64,000 nucleotides of DNA from Lutjanus erythropterus (lineage: Eukaryota; Chordata; Actinopteri; Lutjaniformes; Lutjanidae): positions 40,253,820 through 40,317,819 of the forward strand of contig CM034600.1 of assembly GCA_020091685.1 (NCBI GenBank), in the 5' to 3' direction. The notes below the pieces were generated by a model, which saw only the letters and a program-made list of their open reading frames with translations, did not search any database and was not told the DNA's origin. How positions within the stretch are numbered: the first letter of the stretch is position 1; every line of letters begins with the position of its first letter. The position numbers and the translations under genes are program-made. Below are positions 1 to 12,300 of this stretch, in pieces.

Positions 1-247
1 CTGTAGTTTAATCTACAGCAATGCATCATGGTCTATGAGATCATCATATGTTTGTAGTGTCTGTCCTGTGAGAAGTCTGCGTCTCTAAAAAGTCAGAGAA
101 ACAGCTTGTTTTCAGGTTTGTGATGATGAATTTTCCATCTGATCCAAGCAGTGGAGTAAAAAGTCCAGTATTTGTCTCTGAGATGCTGTGCAGTAAAAGT
201 ATATGTTCTTGAAGTATCTTGAACGTGTACTCGAGTAAACGTGTTAC

Positions 248-382
248 CTGCAGCTGGGAGTCGAGGTCGTCTCTCTGAGCCAATAGACTCTCTTGTTCAG
301 ATCGTCTCTGCTGCAGTTCAGCTGTCAGCGCCTCCTGCTGCTCACGCAACAGATTCATCTCCTGCGTCTTCACCGTCTGGAT
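248..382 (-). CDS. gripap1: gripap1 exon 16 (last exon inside window)
   Basis: Reads [20 protein letters not shown], then [20 protein letters not shown] and DSQLQ, ending in phase 0 at CAG|GTAACA. Matches IQTAKTQELNMLREQ...QKDDLNSQLQ of mammals. The next exon is not in positions 1-247, which read as intron. Confidence 0.95.
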
Positions 383-3016
383 CTGAACACAGAATCAGAA
401 CTTCATCATCAGATATTTTAAATGATCTGCTGTTAGTGAAGAGTTTGATGATGGAGGTGATTGAAGAGTCAGCATGGAGCCACAGACGACATGAATATTA
501 CACACTAAACAAGAGATCTTACAGCACAGTGGAACATGACAGAGGCAACACAGTGTGTGACAACAGAAGCAATGAAAGACATTAACAGGAGACACACATA
601 GTTAACTCAGGGATAAGCTAATCTCTGGGCTACATGATTCACACTGCCCTTCTTCTACCTCTGTACTCTCACACAGGTGGTTTCCATTAACCTGGCTGAT
701 TGTCTTCTTCTTCTAATCTTTTAGTGCTGTTTCACACTGGCTGCTTTTAGCCCTGGTTATAGTTAACGCCACAAACTCGGGGCTAACCCTGCTCCAGAGC
801 AGAGCCACCTAGCCCTAGGCTAAAGTCGACGTTAGCCTACTTTGGAACGAGACAGAATTGTGCCGGTGTGAAAGCTCTTTTAGGCCCAAGATCCCTTAAC
901 ATGGGGCTAAATGCAGTATGAAAAGAGAAAGTCTTTACACACAAACTTTGTGGAGGATTTAAAAGTCCAGCGTGAAGGATTTAGTGACATCTAGTGGCGA
1001 GGTTCTAGATCGCAACCGACTGAATACTCCTCGACTCACTCTCGCCTTCCAAGTGTGAGAGAGATCGTACGATGGCCATGAAACTTGAGAGAAATGTGAA
1101 AATCCCTCTCTGGAGCCAGAGTTTGGTTTGTCTGTTCTGGACTACTGTAGAAATAACAGATATAAAACCTCATTCTAAAGTACAAAAACAACAATTCTTT
1201 ATATTCTTCATAATTAACACAACTAATGAATCCTATCGAGAACTACAGGTGTGATTTATGATTTGGTTAAATACCTGAGGTGATTCTGGAGAAAGACAGC
1301 TGATTGTTGAGTCTCATTCTCTCTGTCCCTGAACTTTGTGTTGGTGGTTCAGTATTTCAGAACCCTGGACTGAGACTCAACAGTCAAATGTCTTTTTCCA
1401 GAATCTATTACTGCACCTTTAAATGTTCTGTCTCTAGTACTAACAGCACCCAAAGTTAAGGTTCTAGGTCAGTTTTACAGTTGTTATAAGGTGCTCTGCA
1501 GGGTCCTGGGAGTCTACATTAGTTTCAGACCATCGATCTAAGGTTAAGGTTCTAAGGAAAAGGGTTCTAGGTCTAAGTAATAATTACCTGCTCAAGAGCG
1601 CACAGATTGGTTCTCAGAGCACTGTTCTCCTGTAAAATGGGTTACAGATTCACACAGTGAGGTGTTCTACATTATTATTAGTCATATTCTTCAGACTATT
1701 GTGTTGCGCCATCTGTTGATGACATCGATGATTACAAAGGTTCTGCTAAGAACTGGTGGACATGCAGGCTGGTTCACAAGATACCACCGAGGTTCCAAGG
1801 ATCTTGAACTGAATCCGGTTCAAGAACCAAAGCTAATTTCATGGAAAACAGATGAGAGATGACGTAGTGTTATGGTTCTATGTATGTTCTCCAGGTTTAT
1901 TAGCAGTTAGTCGATGGAGTGAACCTTCTAGATGATGTTCTCTTGGTTTATTTACTGTTCTAGATCAGTTAGGTTAGTCCTTAAAGATGATGATGTGTTA
2001 TGGTTCTTGTGTTCTTCAGGTTTATTTGCAGTTAGTCGTAGAGTTAAGCTTCTATATGATGTTCTCTTGGTTTGTTACCTGTTCTAGAGCAGCTAGGTTT
2101 GTCCTCAGAGCATCGTTCTCCTGCAGGATGTTGTCCACCTGCTCCTGACTGACTGCGCTCTGATTAGCGACCTGCAGTACCAACGCACCACAGGCAGGGG
2201 GCAGCAAAGAGAACACAACAGAACCAAAGGGAACAGAAAGAAAGCAGCAAAGAAAGGAGAACCAATAAAGGAAAAAGTAAGCAAGAAAATAAAGGAAAGG
2301 CAACAAAAGCAGAAAACAAAAACAAGAACAGAGAAATGAAAACAAAAAGAACCAAAATAACAAGAACAGAAAAGTAAGAAAAAAGAATAAGACAAGATCA
2401 GAATGAGAGGAGGAAGAAAAGAGGAGGACAAAACAGGTGAGAAACACAGAGAGCAGCAGCAAGAAAAACACCAGGATGTTCCTCTGCCAGAGTGAAGAGA
2501 GTTCTGTTTCCTTCTGTTCCTACATGTCTCCAGTTATTTGTTAGATTTTATTTACTGGATTCATGTTCAGAGGGAACATGAATCCAGTTTTCATGACTCA
2601 ATCGCTTTGGCAGGGAACATGAGAGAACAGGCAGCAGGTCCTACAGTTGTCAGCCTCATCACCTTGTTTCCTCATCTCCTTCCTCCTCAGCCCACATTGT
2701 CAATGAAAAACAAGTTCGTGTTTTCTTCACACTCATTTTCCAGGTTGTTCATCAGTAAGAAGAAAGTTATTGTTGCTTCATTATTTGCAGTTGTGTGAGG
2801 AGGACAGCTGTAAAACTGTATCTTGATCCAAACATGTGATCTGCTGATGTGTACAAGAATTTCTACACGTGGGTAAGAATCTATCAAATCTATTTTGACA
2901 TGTGAATTTCACTAAACTTCTGCTGTACCTGACATCTTTGCCGTAAGTAAAGGCTTGCAGGTCTTGCTGCAAAATGTCAGGCTGTGTGAACATCAGGTTG
3001 TCATTTACATACACAC

Positions 3017-3050
<34 letters not shown>

Positions 3051-3212
3051 GTACGGTGCATTGGCATTGGGTTGTACGTCACTGTCGCCACCATTTTCGT
3101 TTGAAACAACGTAAAGCAGCTGTCAGTGTGGTGTGTACATATATACATCTATCGTGAGTTATCCAGTTTGGTTCCTGCGCTTCATCTCTAACTCACTCTT
3201 CCTGTTTCCTGA

Positions 3213-3267
<55 letters not shown>

Positions 3268-6218
3268 CTGGTCTTTCAGAGTGTGAACAGCCAGCTCATG
3301 TTCCTTCTCTTTGCTCTGCAGTTGCTCCTTCAGCTCTGCTGTCGTCTAAACACAAACACACGTCAGTTACTTTGGATTTTAACAAACACTTGCAGTTGGT
3401 TGGTGTTGCAAACAGCTGAGGCTTTAATGATCATCATCAGGGCTGCACAATTAAAATGATCAAAATCGCCACATGGCAACAGAGCAACATCAAAACCACA
3501 GAACCAGAGTCTAATCACAGCTTCCTGAAGAAGAAAAAAATGTGTGCAAAATCTGCATTATAATGAAGAACTCCTCCTGCAGAGATCCTCTGAACAACAA
3601 ATGTTCTCCAGATGAATGAAAACATTTTGGTTTGATACAGACCCCAGAAAAGGTCACATCATTCTGACTTTTTTTTCCCAGTAACAGGTAGTCAACAAAA
3701 AAGTCATAGTGGAGTCAGAGTGAAGGTCAGTTTGTTAAGTTAGAGCAGAAGTGATGCTGTTTGCAGAGGTGGAATGTAATTAAGTATATATTTTTGGATT
3801 GTTCTTATTTTATTCTTATCTTATTTGTTGACTTATTTATTATATCTTGTTGTTTACTGTTTACTTAAACGCTGCAAATTTCCCTGTTGTGAGATTAAAA
3901 AGGATTATTTGAGCTACTTGAGTATTTACATTTTATGCTTCTTTCCTCCACATTTATTTTATGACTGAAGTTACTCGTCACTTTACAGAATCAGATTTTA
4001 AATACAAAATATAATCAATTAATAACTTATGATTTATGGTTAAGATGCCCAGCAGTATAAGAAACAGTTTACTTTTGGAACTTTAAGTGTATTTTGATGC
4101 TAAAACTTTTGCATTTTTACTCAACTAAGGTGTTGAATTCAGGACTTTTTCAGGAGCATTGTTGCACAGTGGAATTACAATTTTATTTTTATCGAAGTTC
4201 AAGATCAGAGTTCTTCTTCCACCAGTCGCTGTGTGTTCCTGAGCTCTGACCTGATTGGCTGCCATGAGGTCTGACTGTAGTTTCTGGATGCGGATGTTCA
4301 AGGCCTTCAGCTCCTCCTCTTTCTTTTGGTTGATCTCATCGATCTTTGTCCTGCAGAGAAACAAACAATAAGGGCAAGTCAACAACATCAACTGTACGAC
4401 TGTTAGTGACAGCTGTAAAGTCATCAGAGTGACAGTAAAAGGTGCAACATGAAGACGGCTGTAGTTTCAAAAGCTGCAGTAACGTGTTAAACTAGTATCT
4501 GTACCTGCAGGAGAAGGAGTGTTAGCTGCAGTGGTACTGGTGGTATTAACAGTAAAAATGGCAGCCATCATTAGTAGTCGTCAGTCCCTACAGGAAGTTA
4601 CATTTGCAACAGTTCACGCTGTGAATTCAGCGCAGCCTTGCCATTTTGTCCAAACTCTGCAATTTGGACTAAATCACAGCTGTTTCTCAAAGGTTCCACC
4701 ACCACAGATCTCCCCCATGAAAACATCATACATACATCTTGTTATTGACATTTATCAATACTTGGTGCACTTGTGTTTTATAATTTTGTGCTTGACTGAG
4801 TTTGAGCTCAAAAAGATGCTGCTTCTTTGTGGCACACACCCCAGGTGACCTTCTTCATTTAGGATTAAAGCAGATTTTGTTAGAATTTTTGTTCTCATGA
4901 GCCTTTCTGCTGAGGTTACTGAGAACACTTTTGAATAATTCTGTTCTCCCTGGAACAAGCTGCCTTTGATTTGAATGAATTACACAAAAAAATGTAACTT
5001 TCTTTTGCAATTTTCATTTGCTCCAGCAATTTCAATGCAAAGCATGCCTGAAAACACTGCAACAAGCATCTAATCTTTTTTTTTTTTTAGAAAAGCTGCT
5101 GTGAAATCAGACATTTAAGGACCAACAATCCCCAAAAACAGCCCCTGAAATCCTGGAGGGACTGAGCAGTGGTAGTCAAAGTGGTACCTGTAGAAGCTGC
5201 AGTGGTAGAAATGGTAGAATAAAAAGTATCACAGTAGTACCAAATGTAACTGTAGTAGTTGTAGTATAAGTGTAGTTCTGACCTGCTGTCGTTGTACAGA
5301 ACCTCCTTCTCTCCCTGCAGACGCTGAAAACTGCAACAGAACAACAGAAACAAACTTTATGATCCATCAACAGTGAGTCAGTTCTGACTGCTGCAGCTCT
5401 TCTTCATGTTCCTGTAACTTTCACGCCCTCCAGAGGAGGAGAAGAGGAACTGCAGCTTGCAGATTAAAGGGATGGTTCACCCAAAAATAAAGGTGTTTCA
5501 CAGGAAAACAGCACTGCAGAATCTCTCAAACAATGAACTGAATGGTGACCAATTTTCAAAGGGAAAAAAATAACCAAAAAAACAAAAAAACAAAAAACAT
5601 AATCCATACTCCATACTGCTCTTCTAATACAAGTCTCCTAAAGCCCCAAGGCTGACTTGAAAGACGTCATTTCCACCATGTTTTTAGCCTGAATCTTCAC
5701 TGTAGATCTTTAGTTGGAGCCACGGTCACCTTCACATACACACTGTCTGAACTGGGTGTGTGGTGTGACGGTGTGCACATGCAAGCGGACAGCATGTGGG
5801 GACATAAGGAGATGTGGATTACAACAGACAAGCAGTACAGACACATTTCAGGGTTGTTGTTTTTTTACAACATCTGAAAACTGCTTAAATTGTTAAAATT
5901 AAATTGAGATTCTGTAACACTGTTTTCCTGTGAAACTCCAGCAGAGTTTGTGGACTTAAAACTAAACCCAACCTTTAATCAGCATGAGGGTGAGGAGATA
6001 ATGACTGAATTTTCATTTCTGGGTGAACTATCCCTTTAACATCGAACATGATCATGGATCACAAAATTCACCTGTGACTTCAAACTTTTATGACCACACT
6101 GGAGTTCTGTATCAATGTTCTGTTATCAGTAAATGATCAGTAAATTTAACCTGAAGATATCTCACCTCTCCTGTTTCTTCTTTAACTTGTCAGACAGCTG
6201 GAGGAGAGACAGACAGAC

Positions 6219-6261
<43 letters not shown>

Positions 6262-6294
6262 GAGACAGAGAGACAGAGAGACAGACAGACAGAC

Positions 6295-6325
<31 letters not shown>

Positions 6326-9300
6326 GAGACAGGAAATCAGAATTAAAAGTTGTAATATTCCTTAAAATGTTCTTACACTCTGTTGAACAGCCACTGCAGA
6401 GTCACTGGGATGTTTAATAAAATAAACCAAAGACCCAACAAAGTTTTAATTTTGTGCTTGTGAATGATTTCATTGTTGATTAATCTGACAGTTACTTTCA
6501 CAATGAATCGATTAATCATTTAGTCTCAGACGTCTTCTTTTGTCCAAATAACAGTCCAAAACACAAAGACTCTTCCTTCGCTGTCAGACATGACAAGAAA
6601 AAGTAGCAAATCCTCACATTTAAGAAGCTGCAAGCAGACAATGTTTGACTTTTTGCTTGAAAAAATGACTGAAAATGTTTTAAAAATGTATAAACAAGGA
6701 TTATCAATGATCAGGGCTGCTACAATGATTATTTTCATTGTTGATTAATTTCTTGATTAATCAATTAGTTGTTTGGTCGATACATTATCAGGAAATGATG
6801 ATCAGTGTTTCCTAAAGCTTAAGATGACAACATAAAGATATTTAGTTTACTGTCAAAGACGACAAAAGAAACCTGAAAATATTAACATTTAAAAAAGTGC
6901 TCAAAGTGATAAATTGATTATTAATTTAATACTTGACCTTAAACACTGCAGCTCTATCAATAATTAATCAATGAGATATCTTGTCAGGCTTCTTTTACCT
7001 TTGTTATCTCTTCCTGCAGTTTGGTGATTTCAGCCTGTTTGGACGCCTGCAGGCAGACAGGAGACACAGGATGTTTACGGACACTTTTAGAGTAAAAAAC
7101 AAACAAACAGAGAAACAGGTTTGAGTTTATAAACGTAAACATTTCAACAGTTACGTTTATTTTAGTGCAGTTAAAATTCCAGAGACACACCTGGTTCACA
7201 CCTGGTATCAACATGCATCCTGGATGATCTGATCACAGGTGGACAGCTCTGAGATCAGATTCAGAGGAGGTCTGAGTCATGTGAACATAATGTGTCCTGG
7301 TCTACTCAACTGACCTCCTGTCAGTCCACAGACACAGCTGTCAGTTTGGTTGGACGTGTTTGGTCTCTGACCCGCTGAGATCAGCAGCTGATGTTTGTGA
7401 ACAAAACTGATTTCACCATTCAACTAGTAACAACAATATCACCAGACTCCACTGTGAAATCTTGTCATTTTAACAGCTTTGGAAAATTCTTTATTTTGTC
7501 TGCTGTTATCTTCACTTTGTGTTGTACTTTATGCATAAATTGTGCTATAAAAATAAAGTTATTTTCATTGTTTAGTAATCATAGTGAAAGTGAAAAGTAG
7601 ACTTTTTAGCTGATTTCAAAGAAAATACAGGGGAAATATGAGCTGATTAATAATGAAGACACATCCTGTTACGTCCAAAATCTTTAGTAACAAATAAATA
7701 ATCATATTTAATCAATCAATCATTTGAGAACATTATAAAATCTCTGTATGATAAAACATGACTGTGTTGTAACTAGGTCTGTATGATACACTAAAAAAAA
7801 AAATCAGAATTTTTGCATCACAAAAAAATCATGGTGATGGAGAGATTTGTTGGGTTCTGAACCTGAGAAACATGTTTTCTTACATGTGGAGAAGAAGATC
7901 TGTACGTCAGGACGTCTCTGCAGCTCTGCAGGACGTCATTATGATGCTGTTTATCACACATTTTTTGTTTTATCAAAAGATTTGCAGCTTCTGTGATTTG
8001 GATTTTTCCCTGCATTTGTCTTCAGCTGTTCTGCTTCATGTTGACATTTCACTCCTCCTCAGCTGACATTTATGTTCCTGTCATGAATTAATTAGTTCCC
8101 TCTCTCACACACGTGACTATTTCATCTGCCAACATTTCTGTTTCATTAATTTTAATTTTTACTGTTATTTAATCTGCTGCTCACTCTTATGGGAAACCTT
8201 TAAAGTAAAAAACAACTAGCAGAGCTTTGTACTGTTGATTACTGCAGCTTATTTATATGAAGTATCATAAAAACCTGCTGTTTCTGCCTGTTGAAAGGCT
8301 GAACTGTTCCAGCAGACCAGAGGTATGTTTAACACATCTGTACAGAGTTTGTCAGGCTAATATTTCATGAATAAGCTAAAAACAAAGGGTTACTGTTTTA
8401 TTAGCCATTTGTCTTTAATTTGCCAAATTTCTGTGGACTTTCAGACAAAAATCAACCAGCACATCTTCCCTAAACCAGCAGAGAATCCCTTCACATTCAT
8501 GTCAGGTCTATCCTTCAGGAGAGAAATTAAGTTTTTAAAATGTGAACATCTAGCAGCCACTGACAGATAAATGTTAAAATTCACCTGCCAATCAATAATT
8601 CATCATTATTTTGTATCAGACACTTTCATATTTTACCAACATTTGACTGATGGCTGGTGTTAATTTCCCACCGTGTCAGGAAGCTGCATCACAAATACAT
8701 AAATATCAGTACTTGTCAAGAAAAAACCGACACAAAACTGCTGCCAGATCCTGACTGATCAATACTGAAATATTCAACAGACAAACAATGATACTATGGG
8801 TATTCATTAAACGTTATATTAACAGGTGACAGGGCAAAACTTTCAAAAGTGTAAATTTAATGAAAATATAGACTCATATAAACATAATCCCTTTCATTGA
8901 TCACTTCTGACACACTAGAGGTGTGTGATGGAGTCTTTATCTGCAGAGACTCTGCAGCCGTCTGCCTGGATTCACTTCATTTATCTGTATTTTGCTACTT
9001 GGGAGGAACTTAACATGTTGGTATTTGGAGTTCTGACTCAAAAACCAAAAACAACTTATTTCTGCAAAAAATTAATAATAAAATATCTGAATCTTTTTAC
9101 AACATCACGTCAAAGAAATTTCATGAAGGAACTAATTTCTTTCTAGTAGAAGAAAAAGTAGTTCCAGCTGATTCTAGTGCAGAAAGAAAGTAGTTCCTAC
9201 ATGAAGCTGCTCACAACAGAGACTGTGGATTCTCCTGAGTAAGCAGGTCATGACTGCTGGAAAAGATGCTGGTTTGGAATTTTTCAACAGCAGTTTTTGT

Positions 9301-12300
9301 CTCTTTGTGTGTGTCATATCTAGTTCCATTATACTGGAGAGAAGTCAGACATCACTACAGCCGATATCTCCAAAACTTGCACACAAACTCGATCTAGATA
9401 AATAATTTGATCCTTTCAGACAGATGTGAAGTGTTTCTGAAAATTTTCACACATTTTTCATTCAGACATTTTTAATGTACAGATTAAAAAAGTGTAGAAA
9501 CAGGTGGATGGAAGTCACACATCTTTGTGTCAGGTGTGTGTCAGGTGTGTGTCAGGTGTGTGTGTGATAGAGTACCTCCAGGTTGTGGATCTGCTCCCTC
9601 AGCAGCCTCTTCTCCTCCTGCTCGGTGTTCAGTGCCATCTCCAGCTCTGGTCCAAAGCAGTGAGTTATTGGACAGAGAGCAGCCGACCAGCCTAGCGCTG
9701 CCTGCTTAGCTACAATCTTCTCTACGCTCTTCTCTGACAGGCCTAAAGGGGGCGCCGCACACAGCAGGGGCAGTCTGTTAGGCCAGACACACACTACAGC
9801 AGCTCCTCACTCCACTGAACTCTGGAGGAGTCTGACCAGATCTCAGTCTGGGATTCTGTGGCTGAGCTGCAAAGTCAAACACCGACTGTGACACGACAAA
9901 GTGTAAGAGGCGTTCACTGACCGCGTGTTTATCTGAACTCTGCCGGTTTTCACATTCAGGTCAGCGTGTCATCAAAACAAATAACCGCAGCAAGACGTCT
10001 CATCTCTAAATACTCTTTAAATCAACATATCAGCTGTACTGTGCTTGAGATAATTATTTTTTAATGCCGTAATTTAGATCACAAGTTCATTATTTTGTTA
10101 TCTCAAGAAAATAAAGCTAATTTTCTTGAGATAACTGGTTAATTAATCTCATTATCTCAGGATAACAAAAGGCAGATTTCTTGACATGAGGACATAATTT
10201 ATCACAAGAAAACAACTTCTGTTTTCTCATGATCACAGGATAATTATTGGAAACTAAAAAATGACTGTCTGGTTTGATAATGGAACAACTAAAAAGTTTT
10301 TTATCAAGCCTCATCTTCAAGATTACACACACAGAACTTTTGTCTGATTGTAACTTCAAACAAATGATTTTTTTTATTTATTGTGATCTGTTTAAGTAGA
10401 TTAGACTTGTGCTGCTGCACAGCCCGACGCTGCAGATTTTAAAATATTACAAATAATACCAGGAAACCACCTTTGTTTTGTCTTGACAGTGGGTTGATTA
10501 CCTCATTTTCTCCTCACGACAAAATAATTAACTTGTGATTTCCAGATAATGGCGTTAAAAAACATCACTGTAAGCACGGCCGCTCTTGGCTCCTGTAGAG
10601 GAGTAATTATGACTCCACTTGTATTTTTCTATAAATTTAGATAAATCTGATAACATGGAACCAAACAAACACAGATGTGTGACGTCAACATCGGTTAACA
10701 CTAACACTTTATTTACTTCAGAAACTTTTCTTCTGTAGAAAAGAGATTCAATATGTCTTTAAAACTTTTCACTTTTCAGTAAAATAAAACCTTTATAAAT
10801 TTTAAGATGTAGACTTTTTTTTTTTAAAAAATACAAAAGCAGCCATTCAAGGACTTTGTCTAAATAAACTAACAGTCAAAAACTGTCATTTAAGTTTGAT
10901 ATAACTTTTCTGCACTCACATTTAAGAAATATAAATTCTTGAGTTCGATGTATCATCAAGTATTCAGACTACAGTAATATTACAGGAACGGTTGGAAAAA
11001 AAAATCACTTTTATAAATCAAGTTAACGGCTGTAAATTAGTTTTGGCTTTGCACCTTTGCCAGAAAATACCACATTTATGAGCCTGAACTTGTATTTCAG
11101 GTTGATGTTTCTTTAAATTCTTGTTAATGTTCAGTTTGTTCACAGTTGGACAGTTTGAGTCAGTTTGTAGTGTGTGTCTGCCCTGAGCCAGCTAGCTGCT
11201 CTACGCTTCAATAAAGCTGCAACGTCACCGTTAATTCTCAAATACAAACCAGAATTTAAATGATAATAGTAAAATAAAACATTGAGGGGAAGTGGATTTG
11301 AATGAAACTTTAACAGATTAAAGCCTTTTTCAGGTAAATAACAGACAGTATTTGAGAATTATGGGTAACAAGCACCATAATGGGCCACAGTGGTGTGTTC
11401 ACATGTTTTAGGTCTCGTCTTCATGTATACTGATATCTATAAAAAAAAAAAAACTTTCTTTCATTTTGAAAGAAATCTTGTCCACATGACCTTCATTTTA
11501 CAAAGTTTCTCTGCACCCAGGAAAACACAAAAATTGACTCAGAAGATTCAAACAAGCATCCTGGGCCAGAAAGTCTACATCAACAATATGTTCAAATTAC
11601 CATTTTGTTTATTTCAAGTTATGTGACATCTTTCTGCCACATGACCTCGCAGTGCAGCGGCCCGCCACGCCCAGACTGATGTGATGAGTCATCGTTTCCC
11701 ATTTTCAAAAATCTCTGTTTTCAGTGACCTAAAATGATGTTTGCATGTGAACAAGAGGCCAAAATGTGGAGGAAATACGTCCTCAAAAATATCCTTACAC
11801 ATGTGTGACAAGACCTTAATCTGTTATTAGGAAGAAGATTTCAAAGGATTTACCAAATCATACATCAGCTTTTAGATCTTTAGTTTCATTTAATTTGAAT
11901 GGAAATCAGTTTGCAAAGACTCGCTGCAGAGTTTCCATCAAACTGATGTTATTGTGTGTTACTGCAGTTTGGACCAGATTAAGTTTTTTTTAATTAGTCT
12001 CTGAAGTGATGTGTTCAAGGACGCCGAACAGTAAAAGAAGGAATGGATTGTTCTAAGTATGCATTTGGAAAGTCAGTCAAGTTTCTGTCTTTAGATGAGA
12101 AAAGATATTTACTGGATGGTAGTGAGCTAAACATACAAATAAATGAAACCGCTGTTAATTGATGATGGAAAAAAGGTCAATTTTCTGTCAATGAACTTAT
12201 CAATGTATTGACAAACTATTTTTTCTCTAGGTGTCGCTGTTTGTTTATATTTTTTGTTCTGTTCAGGTTGTTGAACTACTGTTCACCAAGTGTCATCAAA

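Noticed and set aside
2052..2471. 139-residue minus-strand frame that looks like a hydrophobic membrane protein
   Set aside because: It is the polypyrimidine tract read into gripap1 exon 15.
6133..6417. Protein of D/R/Q/T repeats
   Set aside because: Translation of the AGAC tetranucleotide tract.
9504..9709. Two plus-strand frames
   Set aside because: Antisense shadows of gripap1 exon 9 and a short caggtgtgtgt repeat.
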